Shown here: positions 42,188-50,313 of the stretch, one piece after another
Position numbering within the stretch: the stretch's first letter is position 1
Layout of the letters: the number at the start of each line of letters is the position of its first letter
Assembly: GCF_035917275.1 (NCBI RefSeq)
Contig: NZ_CP108508.1
Span: 2,480,001 to 2,544,000 of the forward strand
DNA from: Streptomyces sp. NBC_01237
GTDB lineage: Bacteria > Actinomycetota > Actinomycetes > Streptomycetales > Streptomycetaceae
DNA length: 64,000 nt
Direction: 5' to 3'
Program-made: the position numbers and the translations under genes
The notes under the pieces: generated by a model
Database searches by the model: none
Told to the model about the DNA's origin: nothing
Seen by the model: only the letters and a program-made list of their open reading frames with translations

Positions 42188-42982
42188 TCAGTTGGCGGTC
42201 CAGCCACCGTCCATCGAGAGCGAGGTGCCGGTGATGTGACCGGTACGCGGTCCGCACAGCCACAGCACGGCCTCGGCGACCTCGGTGGGCTCGATCAGGC
42301 GCTTGATCGCGCTGCGCTCCAGCATCACCCGGCCCACCACTTCCTCCTCGGTGATGCCGTGGGTGCGGGCCTGCGACGCGATCTGGTTCTCGACCAGGGG
42401 CGTGCGTACGTAGCCGGGGCTCACGCAGTTGCTCGTCACCCCGTGCTCCGCCGCTTCGAGCGCGACCACCTTGCTGAGTCCTTCCAGTGCGTGCTTGGCC
42501 GACACATAGGCCGACTTGAAGGGGCTGGCGCGCAGCCCGTGGACGGAGGAGATGTTCACGACGCGCCCCCAGCCGCGTTCGTACATGCCGGGCAGGGTGC
42601 GGCGCAAGATGCGGAACGGTGCTTCCACCATCACGCGGTGGATCAGCGCGAAACGCTCCGGCGGGAACTCGTGCACCGGTGCCACATGCTGGAGGCCCGC
42701 GTTGTTGACCACGATGTCCGGGTCGGCGGGCAGGGTGTCCACCACCCCGGGCACCGCGAGGTCGACCACCCAGGCCGTGCCCCCGATCCGTTCGGCCAGG
42801 GCCCTCGCGGGCTCGGCGTCCTTGTCCACCACGTGCACCCGGGCGCCCGCGGCGGCCAGCGCCTCGGCGCACGCCCGTCCGATGCCGCTCGCCCCGCCGG
42901 TCACCAGGGCGGTCCGCCCGGCCAGGAACCGGTCGGCGGGGGACGGGGCGGGGGCCCGGTCGGAACTCGGGGAAGTCTGCAT
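42188..42982 (-). CDS. 3-hydroxybutyrate dehydrogenase-like SDR
   Basis: A 264-aa short-chain dehydrogenase. It has the cofactor motif TGGASGIGRACAEALAAAGARVHVVDKD (about residues 28-55), VVNNAGLQHVAPVHEF (about 92), Ser in VVNISSVHG (about 145), and the catalytic YVSAKHALEG (about 158-165). VNNAGLQHVAPVHEFP and the KSAYVSAKHALEGLSK region match the D-3-hydroxybutyrate dehydrogenase subgroup, which converts (R)-3-hydroxybutyrate and acetoacetate. The ATG at 42982 has only a weak ribosome site; GTG 42991 is an alternative. It is upstream of, and codirectional with, the PucR-type regulator. Confidence 0.88.
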   Translation of the reverse strand: MQTSPSSDRAPAPSPADRFLAGRTALVTGGASGIGRACAEALAAAGARVHVVDKDAEPARALAERIGGTAWVVDLAVPGVVDTLPADPDIVVNNAGLQHVAPVHEFPPERFALIHRVMVEAPFRILRRTLPGMYERGWGRVVNISSVHGLRASPFKSAYVSAKHALEGLSKVVALEAAEHGVTSNCVSPGYVRTPLVENQIASQARTHGITEEEVVGRVMLERSAIKRLIEPTEVAEAVLWLCGPRTGHITGTSLSMDGGWTAN

Positions 42983-43217
42983 GGCCGTCACGGTAGGGAC
43001 GCCGCAGCGCGCATCACACGGGGCCGGTACCCACACCCCCGTACATGGACATGGTGGCGGCGCACATGGTGCGGGGCGGGCCGCGGAAGCGACGGCGCGA
43101 ACGCCCGGGGGCGCACAAGGGCTGGGGCTCACACACCTGGGCGCCGGCCGCGTACCTCCTGAGCGCCGCCTCTCCGACGTACCGCACGGGCCGGTGCACC
43201 CGGGCCGTCCGAGCGCG

Positions 43218-43733
43218 TCAGAGGGTGTCCTGGAAGTCGCCCTTGATCTCCTCGGGCAGCTCGCAGCCGTCCTTCACCGCGGTGAGGGACACGGGCTGTT
43301 CGGTGCCGAAGCCGTCCATCGCGTAGTGCCGCGCGTACACCTTCCACCCCCGCTTGGTGAGGGTACGGAAGGTGACGTCCCGCTCGGCGTGGCTCGTGGT
43401 GAGCTTCCAGCCCTGCTTCCGCAGGGTCCTGACCGTCGCGGCGAAGCCGTCGGCCGCATCGGCCGCCGGGGCGTCGGCCATCCACGGCGCCACGCACTTC
43501 TGCCAGTCCCCCTCGGGCATTCCGGCCGTGGAGTCGTCGCCGGGCGGCAGCCCCGAGGCGTCCGCCGCGGCGCCGACCTCGTTGGCCACCGCTTCCTTGG
43601 TGAACGGCGCGGTGGGCGACGGGGGCGGCTCCGGCGCGCTCCGGGCGTCCTGGTCCCCGAGGCCGCAGCCCGCGACGCCGATCAGTATCGCGCTCATCAC
43701 GGCAGCAGGTGCCGCCGCTCTTGTCCTACGCAC
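43218..43733 (-). CDS. Putative lipoprotein
   Basis: A 171-aa secreted protein. The signal (GTG start, RRTRAAAPAAVMSAILIGVAGC) has a clear lipobox with Cys at residue 23, followed by a Pro/Ser/Ala-rich linker. The mature domain is about 115 residues with two conserved-looking Cys (WQKCVAPWM and VKDGCELPEE) and a beta-rich part (VTFRTLTKRGWKVYARHYAMDG). I recognise no named family. It is probably monocistronic. Confidence 0.8.
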   Translation of the reverse strand: MRRTRAAAPAAVMSAILIGVAGCGLGDQDARSAPEPPPSPTAPFTKEAVANEVGAAADASGLPPGDDSTAGMPEGDWQKCVAPWMADAPAADAADGFAATVRTLRKQGWKLTTSHAERDVTFRTLTKRGWKVYARHYAMDGFGTEQPVSLTAVKDGCELPEEIKGDFQDTL

Positions 43734-43845
43734 AGGTGCTTCCCCGCCCGGTCGTTCGCTCCCGGGCGGGCGCCCGTGCGATCTTTTCCGGAGTTTCGCA
43801 CGCGGCCTGACCTGGCGGGAAGCCCTTACCCGCCCGTACCTTGCC

Positions 43846-43901
43846 GTCCCCGCCGGGCCGGCACGGCAAAGGGCCGCCCCGCGGCGCCCGCCGGGGACGG
43901 C
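43846..43901. terminator. Imperfect long hairpin 5' of lipoprotein gene / 3' of ferredoxin gene
   Basis: CCGTCCCCGCCGGGC and GCCCGCCGGGGACGG arms pair with one mismatch near the loop, just downstream of the ferredoxin stop at 43912. It probably ends the ALDH-ferredoxin transcript. Confidence 0.45.
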
Positions 43902-43911
43902 GGGAGCGCCC

Positions 43912-44145
43912 TCAGTCCTCCGGCGGGAACACCACCTCGCCCGAGCCGAGCAGCGTCAGCGTGATGGCCTCGACGGGACAGCCCTCCGCCGCCGCCAGGA
44001 CCTTCTCGTTGGCGTCGCTCGACGCGTCGGCGGGGTGGGACTGCCGGGCGGAGTCCAGCCGGAAGCCGTCCGGGGCGTGGTTGACGCACATGCCGGAGCC
44101 GATGCAGACGCTCCGGTCGACCTCGACGTGCCAGCGGTCTCCCAT
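43912..44145 (-). CDS. [3Fe-4S]-type ferredoxin
   Basis: A 77-aa ferredoxin of the kind that donates electrons to cytochromes P450. Cluster ligands are CIGSGMC (Cys-x5-Cys near residues 13-19) and the distal CPVEAI (near 57), giving three cysteines, which suits a 3Fe-4S cluster. The body contains VDRSVCIGSGMCVNHAPDGFRL. The start is ATG 44145, which shares a base with the TGA of the aldehyde dehydrogenase; a GTG at 44148 is the alternative. No P450 gene is adjacent, but the CYP125-like gene at 55487 lacks its own ferredoxin, so this protein is a candidate partner. Confidence 0.92.
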   Translation of the reverse strand: MGDRWHVEVDRSVCIGSGMCVNHAPDGFRLDSARQSHPADASSDANEKVLAAAEGCPVEAITLTLLGSGEVVFPPED

Positions 44146-45605
44146 CACGCCCCCTGGTATCCGGCCGGCAGGTGGATCATCTTGTGCTCGAAGTACTCGC
44201 CGTACCCCTCGGGCCCGAACTCCCGCCCCAGACCGGAGTTCTTGTAGCCGCCGAACGGGCCGAGCATGTCCAGGCTGAAGGTGTTCACGCTGTACGTGCC
44301 GGTCCTGATCCGGCGGGCGATGTCGATGCCGCGCTCGGTGTCGGCGGTCCATACGCTGCCGCTCAGCCCGTACTCGGAGTCGTCGGCGATCCGTACCGCC
44401 TCCTCCTCGTCCCCGTACGGGAGCAGGCAGATGACCGGGCCGAAGATCTCCTCGCGGGCGATGCGCATGGAGTTGTCGACGTCGCCGAACAGGGTCGGTT
44501 CGACGTACCAGCCGCGTTCCTGGGCGGCCGGGCGGCTGCCGCCGGTCAGGATCTTGGCGCCCTCCTCCTGGCCGATGCGGATGTAGTCGAGGGAGCGCCG
44601 CTGCTGGCGTCGCGCGACCAGCGGGCCGAGTTCGGTCGCCGGGTCGAGCGGATCGCCGACCTTGAGCGCTCCGGCCGCCGCCGCGAACGCCTCGGCGATC
44701 TCCTCGTAGCGGGAGCGCGGGGCGAGGATGCGGGTCTGGGCCACGCACGCCTGGCCGTTGATCATCCAGGCGAAGGGGACGATGCCCGCGACGGCGGCGT
44801 CCAGATCCGCGTCCGGGAGGATCACGGCGGCCGACTTGCCGCCCAGTTCCAGGGTGACGCGGGTCAGGTTGCGGGAGGCGACCTCCATGACCCGGCGTCC
44901 GGCGGCGACCGAGCCGGTGAAGGAGACCTTGTCGACGCCCGGGTGCCCGACCAGGTACTCGCTGACCTCGCGGTCGGCGGGCAGGATCGACAGGACGCCC
45001 TCCGGCAGCCCCGCCTCGGCGGCGATCTCGGCCAGGATGTAGGCGTCCAGCGGCGTTTCGGGCGAGACCTTGAGCACGGCGGAGCAGCCCGCGAGCAGGG
45101 CGGGCGCGAGTTTGGCGGCGGCGGTGAACTGGGGGACGTTCCACGGCACGACGGCCGCGACCACCCCGACGGGTTCGCGGCGCACGAGCAGCGGGCCGAG
45201 GGCCCCGTCGCGCCGTTCCTCGTACGGGAAGGAGCGGGCGACCGTGAGCGCCGAGTCCCAGACCATCATCGCGGCGAGCGCCTGCACCATGACGCTGGAG
45301 CTGTAGGGGGTGCCGTTCTGCGAGCTGATGACGCGGGCGAACTCCTCGTAGCGCAGGGCGAAGGCGTCCTTGATCCGCGCGATCACCTCGATCCGCCCGT
45401 CGACGGTCATCCGCGGCCAGGGCCCCTCGTCGAAGGCCCGGCGGGCGGCGGCGACGGCGCGGTCCACATCGGCCTCGCACGCGTGCGGGACGCGGCCGAT
45501 GACCTGTTCCGTGTGCGGCGAGATCACCTCGATGACGTCGCTGCCGAGCGGATCGGTCAACTCCCCGCCGATGAACAGTTTTCCGTGTTCCACGAACTCC
45601 GTCAT
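44145..45605 (-). CDS. NAD(P)+-dependent aldehyde dehydrogenase
   Basis: A 486-aa aldehyde dehydrogenase. It has VVPWNVPQFTAAAKLAPALLAGCSAVLKVSPETPLDA (cofactor site, about 145-180), SFTGSVAAGRRVMEVA (about 228), the catalytic Glu in VTLELGGKSA (about 250-258), and the catalytic Cys in NGQACVAQTRIL (about 286). The conserved EIFGPVICLLPY and GPFGGYKNSGLGREFGPEG close the fold. It oxidises aldehydes to acids, plausibly after alcohol dehydrogenase in side-chain or xenobiotic oxidation. The ATG at 45605 follows GGGAGG. It is translationally coupled to the downstream ferredoxin gene. Confidence 0.93.
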   Translation of the reverse strand: MTEFVEHGKLFIGGELTDPLGSDVIEVISPHTEQVIGRVPHACEADVDRAVAAARRAFDEGPWPRMTVDGRIEVIARIKDAFALRYEEFARVISSQNGTPYSSSVMVQALAAMMVWDSALTVARSFPYEERRDGALGPLLVRREPVGVVAAVVPWNVPQFTAAAKLAPALLAGCSAVLKVSPETPLDAYILAEIAAEAGLPEGVLSILPADREVSEYLVGHPGVDKVSFTGSVAAGRRVMEVASRNLTRVTLELGGKSAAVILPDADLDAAVAGIVPFAWMINGQACVAQTRILAPRSRYEEIAEAFAAAAGALKVGDPLDPATELGPLVARRQQRRSLDYIRIGQEEGAKILTGGSRPAAQERGWYVEPTLFGDVDNSMRIAREEIFGPVICLLPYGDEEEAVRIADDSEYGLSGSVWTADTERGIDIARRIRTGTYSVNTFSLDMLGPFGGYKNSGLGREFGPEGYGEYFEHKMIHLPAGYQGA

Positions 45606-45674
45606 GGCTGCTGCCTCCCGCGACCGGCACGTACCTGACTGCGCATCCGACCAGCGCATCTGACTAGGTGTCAG

Positions 45675-45688
45675 AACTGATACCAGTT
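45675..45688. promoter_or_regulatory. Inverted repeat upstream of aldehyde dehydrogenase gene
   Basis: AACTG-ATAC-CAGTT has 5-base arms around a 4-base spacer, 70 bases upstream of the aldehyde dehydrogenase ATG and in a gap shared with the divergent MBL gene. It suits a TetR-type operator. It does not match the KstR pattern. Confidence 0.45.
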
Positions 45689-45818
45689 ACCGTTCCAGGA
45701 GTCCACGGCTGCAACAAGTTCTCGTTACAGTGAGTCCGGCGCACACCGGGGGATCACCCCGTCGTCCGGAGACATCCCGGACGTCCGGACGGACGGCGGG
45801 GACAGAGAGGCGGAGCCC

Positions 45819-46856
45819 ATGACGCAGGTGACCGACCACGGCGGAGGCGTCCACAGCATCAAGGTCCCGATCCCGGACAATCCCCTCGGCCACACCCTCG
45901 TACACCTCGTCGACACCGACCGGGGCCCGGTCCTGGTCGACACCGGCTGGGACGACCCGGAGGCCTGGGACACCCTGGTCGGGGGGCTCACCGCGCTCGG
46001 TGTCGCCGTCGCGGACATCCACGGCGTCGTCATCACCCACCACCACCCGGACCACCACGGGCTGTCCGGCCAGGTCCGCGAGGCGTCCGGGGCCTGGATC
46101 GCGATGCACGCGGCGGACACCGAGATCGTCCGCCGCACCCGTGCGACGGAGCCCGCCACCTGGCTGGCGTACCTCACGGAGAAGCTCGCCGCGGTCGGCG
46201 CCCCCGAGGAGCACCTCGCCCCGCTGCGCGCCGCCCGCGACCGGGGGCGGATGCGCACACTGCCCGGCCTGGGCGCCGCACTGCCGGACCGGGAGATCGT
46301 GCCGGGTGAGCTCCTGGACCTCGCGGGGCGCCGGGTACGGGCGATCTGGACCCCGGGGCACACCCCCGGCCATGTCTGCCTGCATCTGGAGGAGGACCAC
46401 CCGGCGGGTCTGCCCGGCCGGGGGCGGCTGTTCTCCGGTGATCATCTGCTGCCCGGGATCAGCCCGCACATCGGGCTGTACGAGGACCCGGACGACACCA
46501 CGGTCACCGACCCGCTCGGCGACTACCTCGACTCGCTGGAACGGATCGGCCGGCTCGGGGTCGCCGAGGTGCTGCCCGCGCACCAGTACGCGTTCACGGA
46601 CGCCGCCGGGCGCGTACGGGAGCTGCTGGAGCACCACGAGGACCGGCTGACCGGACTGCTGGCGCTGCTCGCCGTGCCGCTCACCCCGTGGCAGCTGGCC
46701 GAGCGGATGGAGTGGAACCGGCCCTGGGCGCAGATCCCGCACACCTCGCGGTCCATCGCCGTCTCCGAGGCCGAGTCCCATCTGCGGCGTCTGGTGAAGC
46801 TGGGGCGCGCGGAGGCGGTGGTGGGCGGCGACCCGGTGACGTACGTCGCGGTGTGA
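45819..46856 (+). CDS. MBL-fold metallo-hydrolase
   Basis: A 345-aa metallo-beta-lactamase-fold enzyme. It has the metal motif THHHPDHHGLSGQ (HxHxDH, about residues 73-85), AIWTPGHTPGHVCLHL (third His, about 178), LFSGDHLLPGISPHIG (bridging Asp, about 208), and VLPAHQYAF (final His, about 255). The C-terminal 70 residues form a winged-helix-like cap (RTVSEAESHLRRLVKLGRAEAV type). The family includes hydrolases of thioesters, lactones and glyoxalase-like substrates. It is divergent from the aldehyde dehydrogenase-ferredoxin pair. The ATG is at 45819. Confidence 0.9.
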   Translation: MTQVTDHGGGVHSIKVPIPDNPLGHTLVHLVDTDRGPVLVDTGWDDPEAWDTLVGGLTALGVAVADIHGVVITHHHPDHHGLSGQVREASGAWIAMHAADTEIVRRTRATEPATWLAYLTEKLAAVGAPEEHLAPLRAARDRGRMRTLPGLGAALPDREIVPGELLDLAGRRVRAIWTPGHTPGHVCLHLEEDHPAGLPGRGRLFSGDHLLPGISPHIGLYEDPDDTTVTDPLGDYLDSLERIGRLGVAEVLPAHQYAFTDAAGRVRELLEHHEDRLTGLLALLAVPLTPWQLAERMEWNRPWAQIPHTSRSIAVSEAESHLRRLVKLGRAEAVVGGDPVTYVAV

Positions 46857-46901
46857 CCGAGTCCTCCGGCCCGGCCGCGGGGGAGGTCCCGCGCGCCCCG
46901 G

Positions 46902-46907
46902 TAGAGT
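46902..46907 (+). promoter_or_regulatory. -10-like box upstream of cobalamin riboswitch
   Basis: TAGAGT lies about 7 bases before the predicted riboswitch start and suggests a transcription start near 46914. Confidence 0.4.
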
Positions 46908-46912
46908 GAGCG

Positions 46913-47035
46913 GGTCGTCATCATGCCCGTACAGGGGGAAGCCGGTGCGAATCCGGCGCTGACCGCGCAACCGTGAACCGCCGCACCGGTGGTGAGCCGG
47001 ACCACCCTGCCGGCGCGTGACCGGCTCGTGCCACC
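46913..47035 (+). promoter_or_regulatory. Cobalamin (AdoCbl) riboswitch
   Basis: The conserved B12-box region GCCGGTGCGAATCCGGCGCT (46941-46960) is followed by GACCGCGCAACCG, which together define the cobalamin aptamer. An upstream strand (GTCGTCATCATGCCCG) and a downstream GTGACCGGC block complete the fold. Downstream, GCCACCGGG/CCCGGTGGC (47030-47049) and a longer GGCACC/GGTGCC hairpin can serve as the expression platform before the ribosome site at 47112-47118. It controls the ECF operon, repressing it when cobalamin is plentiful. Confidence 0.93.
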
Positions 47036-47132
47036 GGGACCCCGGTGGCCGGCACCGTCGAGGTATACGGGGCCGGAGCCCGGTGCCTCGGTGTGCCCGT
47101 GCCCGGCCCTCGCAGGAGAGGCCCAGCCAGCC

Positions 47133-48389
47133 ATGACCGTACGACGCAGCGTCAGCGCGCTCGTGACCACCGCCGTACTCCTGGCCGCCGCCGCCCCCGC
47201 CGCGGTCGCCGCACCGAGCCCTTCGCCGTCCGCGAAGGCCGACCTCCCGCCGGGCCTGTACGGCACCGGGGACCCGACGTACGACGGGGTCTGGCGGCAG
47301 TCGCTGGCCTTCCTCGCGCAGAAGGTCGAGTACGTCACGCCGGCCACGCAGTCGGTGGAGTGGCTGGTGGGCCAGCAGTGCGACAGCGGCGCCTTCCCCG
47401 CGTACCGGGACGCCGGCAGGCCGTGCGACGCGTCGACCGTCATGGACACCAACGCCACCGCCGCCGCCGTCCAGGCGCTCGTCGAGCTCGCCGTGCACCG
47501 CGAGGCCGTCGACAACGGCGTCAGCTGGCTGAAGTCGGTCCAGAACGAGGACGGCGGGTGGGGCTACAACGCGGGCAGCCCGAGCGACGCCAACTCCACC
47601 GCCGTCGTGATCGGCGCCCTCGCCAGGGCGGGCCTCCTGCTCGGCGACGTCACCACCGACGGCGGCCGCACCCCCTACGCCGCGCTCCAGAGCTTCGCCC
47701 TCCCGTGCGGCGGCAAGGACGGCGGCGCGTTCGCCTACCAGCCCGGCAAGGACGGCAAGCTCACCGCCAACGCGGACGCCACGGCCGCCGGGGTGCTCGG
47801 TTCGATGGGCAAGGGCCTCGCCGTCGGGAACTCCAACGCGGTGAAGGACCCCGTCTGCACGAAGGGCACCGGCCTCACCCCGGAGCAGACCGCGCAGAAC
47901 GGGGCCCACTACCTCGCGGGCGCCCTCGGCGCCTCGCCCCACCTGAACCTGCCGCCGATGCCGGGCGCCGACGACACCACGCCGAAGCCCGACTTCGGCA
48001 ACACCGCGGACGCGGTCGTCGCCCTGGCCGCCTCCGGTCACAAGGACAAGGCGGCGGCCTCGGTCCGGTGGCTGGAGAAGAACGCGAAGGGCTGGGCGCG
48101 GCAGGGCGGACCCGCCGCGACCGCGCAGCTGGTCCTCGCCGCGCACGCGACCGGCACGGACGCCCGTGACTTCGGCGGTGTCGACCTCGTCAAGCAGCTC
48201 AACGCGACCGGCCCGGCTCCCGCCGCCACCGCCGTCCCCTCGCCGACCGCGAGCGCCCAGCGGCCGAAGGGCGACACCAGCAGCGACGACGGCGCGCTCG
48301 GCGTCTGGTGGCTGGTCGGCATCGGCCTCGTCGTCGGCGTCGGCATCGGATTCCTGATCAGCCGGCGTGGGAAGAACCCGCGGCTGTGA
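47133..48389 (+). CDS. Secreted alpha-toroid protein of the cobalamin ECF operon (transcobalamin-like)
   Basis: A 418-aa exported protein. It has a signal peptide (about 1-30), an alpha-alpha toroid body (about 60-350) with prenyltransferase/squalene-oxidase-type repeats (SWLKSVQNEDGGWGYNAGSPSDANSTAVVIGALARAG and the like), a Ser/Pro/Ala linker, and a C-terminal transmembrane anchor (WWLVGIGLVVGVGIGFLISRR). The toroid fold is shared with the cobalamin carriers intrinsic factor and transcobalamin. Being first behind a B12 riboswitch and coupled to an ECF transporter, it probably captures cobalamin outside the cell. The ATG at 47133 follows GCAGGAGAGG. Confidence 0.9.
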   Translation: MTVRRSVSALVTTAVLLAAAAPAAVAAPSPSPSAKADLPPGLYGTGDPTYDGVWRQSLAFLAQKVEYVTPATQSVEWLVGQQCDSGAFPAYRDAGRPCDASTVMDTNATAAAVQALVELAVHREAVDNGVSWLKSVQNEDGGWGYNAGSPSDANSTAVVIGALARAGLLLGDVTTDGGRTPYAALQSFALPCGGKDGGAFAYQPGKDGKLTANADATAAGVLGSMGKGLAVGNSNAVKDPVCTKGTGLTPEQTAQNGAHYLAGALGASPHLNLPPMPGADDTTPKPDFGNTADAVVALAASGHKDKAAASVRWLEKNAKGWARQGGPAATAQLVLAAHATGTDARDFGGVDLVKQLNATGPAPAATAVPSPTASAQRPKGDTSSDDGALGVWWLVGIGLVVGVGIGFLISRRGKNPRL

Positions 48390-49171
48390 GGCGCGCGCGG
48401 GGCGGATCACCGCACCGGACACCAAGCACCCCACCGGCCGTCGCCCGCACCGGCGCGGCGTCTGTCACGCGCACCGGCGCGCTGACCGCCGCGCTGCTGC
48501 TCGCCGTCGCCGCGGCCGTGTCGATGCTGCTGGGTGCCGGGACGGCGCACGCGGCCGGATACCGCTACTGGTCGTTCTGGGAGGGCAACGGGAAGTCCTG
48601 GGAGTACGCCACCCAGGGGCCGTCCCTGGTCCGCCCGGACGACGGCACGGTGCAGGGCTTCCGGTTCTCCGTGAGCCAGGACTCCCAGGACGCGGCCCAG
48701 CCGCGCCGGGCCCCCGGCTTCGGGGCGATCTGTGCGGGTACCCCGGCCGAGGACGGCACCAAGCGGGTAGCGCTGGTCATCGACTCCGGTACGGCGGCGG
48801 ACGCCCCGGACGGGGAGACGCCGCCCGCGCCGCGTACCGCGTGTGCGCGGGTCGGACCGGACGCGAGCACCGCGGAGGCGCTCGCCTCGGTGGCGAAGCC
48901 ACTGCGGTACAGCGGTGACGCACTGCTCTGCGCGATCTCCGGCTATCCGGCATCGGGCTGCGGGGACCAGGTCTCCGGCGACAGCGGCGGTGACGGCGGC
49001 AGGAAGTCGGCCGCGCCCGGGGACGCGACCCCAAACTCGGCGTCCACCGCCGCCCGGGGGAACGGTGACGGGAACGGCGGAAGCCTGCCGTCGGCCGGTG
49101 TGCTGGTCGGTGTCGGCGCCGTGCTGCTGCTCGGGATCGCCGCCGTCCTCCAGGCCCGCCGCCGCCGATGA
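48386..49171 (+). CDS. SCO2322 family membrane-anchored protein
   Basis: A 261-aa exported protein of the Streptomyces SCO2322 family, with no established function. It has a long basic N-terminus then a signal helix (LTAALLLAVAAAVSMLLGAGTAHA, about 33-56), a mature domain starting AGYRYWSFWEGNGKSWEYATQGPSLVRPDDGTVQGFRFSVSQDSQD, two Cys pairs that may form disulphides, a Gly/Asn/Ser linker, and a C-terminal LPSAG followed by a hydrophobic helix and RRRR. The GTG at 48386 overlaps the previous stop (GTGA). Its place in the cobalamin ECF operon suggests an accessory extracellular binding or anchoring role. Confidence 0.88.
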   Translation: MRRARGGSPHRTPSTPPAVARTGAASVTRTGALTAALLLAVAAAVSMLLGAGTAHAAGYRYWSFWEGNGKSWEYATQGPSLVRPDDGTVQGFRFSVSQDSQDAAQPRRAPGFGAICAGTPAEDGTKRVALVIDSGTAADAPDGETPPAPRTACARVGPDASTAEALASVAKPLRYSGDALLCAISGYPASGCGDQVSGDSGGDGGRKSAAPGDATPNSASTAARGNGDGNGGSLPSAGVLVGVGAVLLLGIAAVLQARRRR

Positions 49172-50313
49172 CCCGCTCCACCGGCACGGCCCGGCTCCAC
49201 CGTTCGCTGCGTGCGCCCGAGGCCGACCGCGGCAACGCGCTGCCCGCCGGGGCGTGGTGGCTGTGGGCCCTGGGACTGGCCACGGCGGCTTCGCGGACCA
49301 CCAACCCGCTGCTGCTCGGGCTGCTGGTCGGCGTGGCGGGCTATGTGGTGGCGGCGCGCCGTACGGACGCGCCGTGGGCCCGCTCGTACGGGGCGTTCCT
49401 CAAGCTCGGGCTCTTCGTCGTCGGGGTGCGGCTGCTGTTCTCGATGTTCCTCGGTTCGCCGATCCCGGGGACGCACACCGTGTTCACCCTGCCCGAAGTC
49501 CCCCTGCCCGACTGGGCGCGGGGAGTCAGGATCGGTGGCCGGGTCACCGCCGAGCAGCTGCTCTTCGCGCTGTACGACGGGGCCAAGCTGGCGACCCTGC
49601 TGATCTGTGTCGGCGCGGCGAACTCACTGGCCAACCCTGCCCGGCTGCTGAAGTCGCTGCCGGGCGCGCTGTACGAGGTGGGGGTCGCCGTCGTCGTCGC
49701 GATGACGTTCGCGCCCCACATGGTGGCCGACGTGGTGCGGCTGCGCACCGCACGGCGGCTGCGGGGCCGGCCCGCCGGGGGCATCCGGGCCGTCGCGCAG
49801 ATCGGCCTGCCGGTGCTGGAGGGCGCGCTGGAGCGTTCGGTCGCGGTGGCGGCGTCGATGGACGCGCGCGGCTACGGGCGCAGCGCCCAGGTGCCGCCCG
49901 CCGTACGGCACACCACGAATGTCCTCACCCTGGGCGGTCTGCTCGGGGTGTGCGCGGGCACATACGGGCTGCTGGCCTCGCAGGGGGCGGTGTACGGGCT
50001 GCCGTTGCTGCTCGCCGGGCTCGTGGCGGCGATGGCCGGGCTGCGGCTCGGCGGGCGCCGTTCGGTACGGACCCGCTACCGCCCGGACCGGTGGGGGGCG
50101 CGGGCCTGGCTGGTGGCGGGCTCGGGTGCGGTGGTCGCGGCCGCGATGATCTGGGCGGGCGGCGTCGACGCGGAGGCGCTGCACCCCGGCGTCGTCCCTC
50201 CGGTCGCCCCGGTGCTGCCGCTGTGGCCCGCCGCCGCGACGCTGATCGGGCTGCTGCCCGCGCTGGTCGCACCGGTACCGCCGTCCCCCAACGGCTCCAA
50301 GGAGCAGGCGTGA
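49168..50313 (+). CDS. ECF transporter transmembrane (T) component, CbiQ family
   Basis: A 381-aa integral membrane protein that forms the T component of an energy-coupling factor transporter. About seven to eight helices are visible. The diagnostic Ala-Arg-Gly coupling motif is ASMDARGYGRS (about residues 229-239). The segment VVVVAMTFAPHMVADVVRLRTARRLRGRP is the long cytoplasmic coupling helix. ATGA overlaps couple it to the SCO2322 family gene and, by GTGA, to the ATPase gene. Confidence 0.92.
   Translation: MTRSTGTARLHRSLRAPEADRGNALPAGAWWLWALGLATAASRTTNPLLLGLLVGVAGYVVAARRTDAPWARSYGAFLKLGLFVVGVRLLFSMFLGSPIPGTHTVFTLPEVPLPDWARGVRIGGRVTAEQLLFALYDGAKLATLLICVGAANSLANPARLLKSLPGALYEVGVAVVVAMTFAPHMVADVVRLRTARRLRGRPAGGIRAVAQIGLPVLEGALERSVAVAASMDARGYGRSAQVPPAVRHTTNVLTLGGLLGVCAGTYGLLASQGAVYGLPLLLAGLVAAMAGLRLGGRRSVRTRYRPDRWGARAWLVAGSGAVVAAAMIWAGGVDAEALHPGVVPPVAPVLPLWPAAATLIGLLPALVAPVPPSPNGSKEQA

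Noticed and set aside
45661..45700. Sixth KstR-type site upstream of the aldehyde dehydrogenase gene
   Set aside because: The dyad there has AACTG/CAGTT arms, and no register gives AACnnGTT; it is listed only as a generic inverted repeat.
45687..48434. 915-aa minus-strand frame across the MBL and ECF toroid genes
   Set aside because: It covers two well-supported genes and the cobalamin riboswitch on the opposite strand and has shadow-type composition.
48843..50309. Long upstream extension of the ECF ATPase frame
   Set aside because: It overlaps the SCO2322 and CbiQ genes in another frame; the GTG at 50310 with its overlap and Walker motifs defines the real start.
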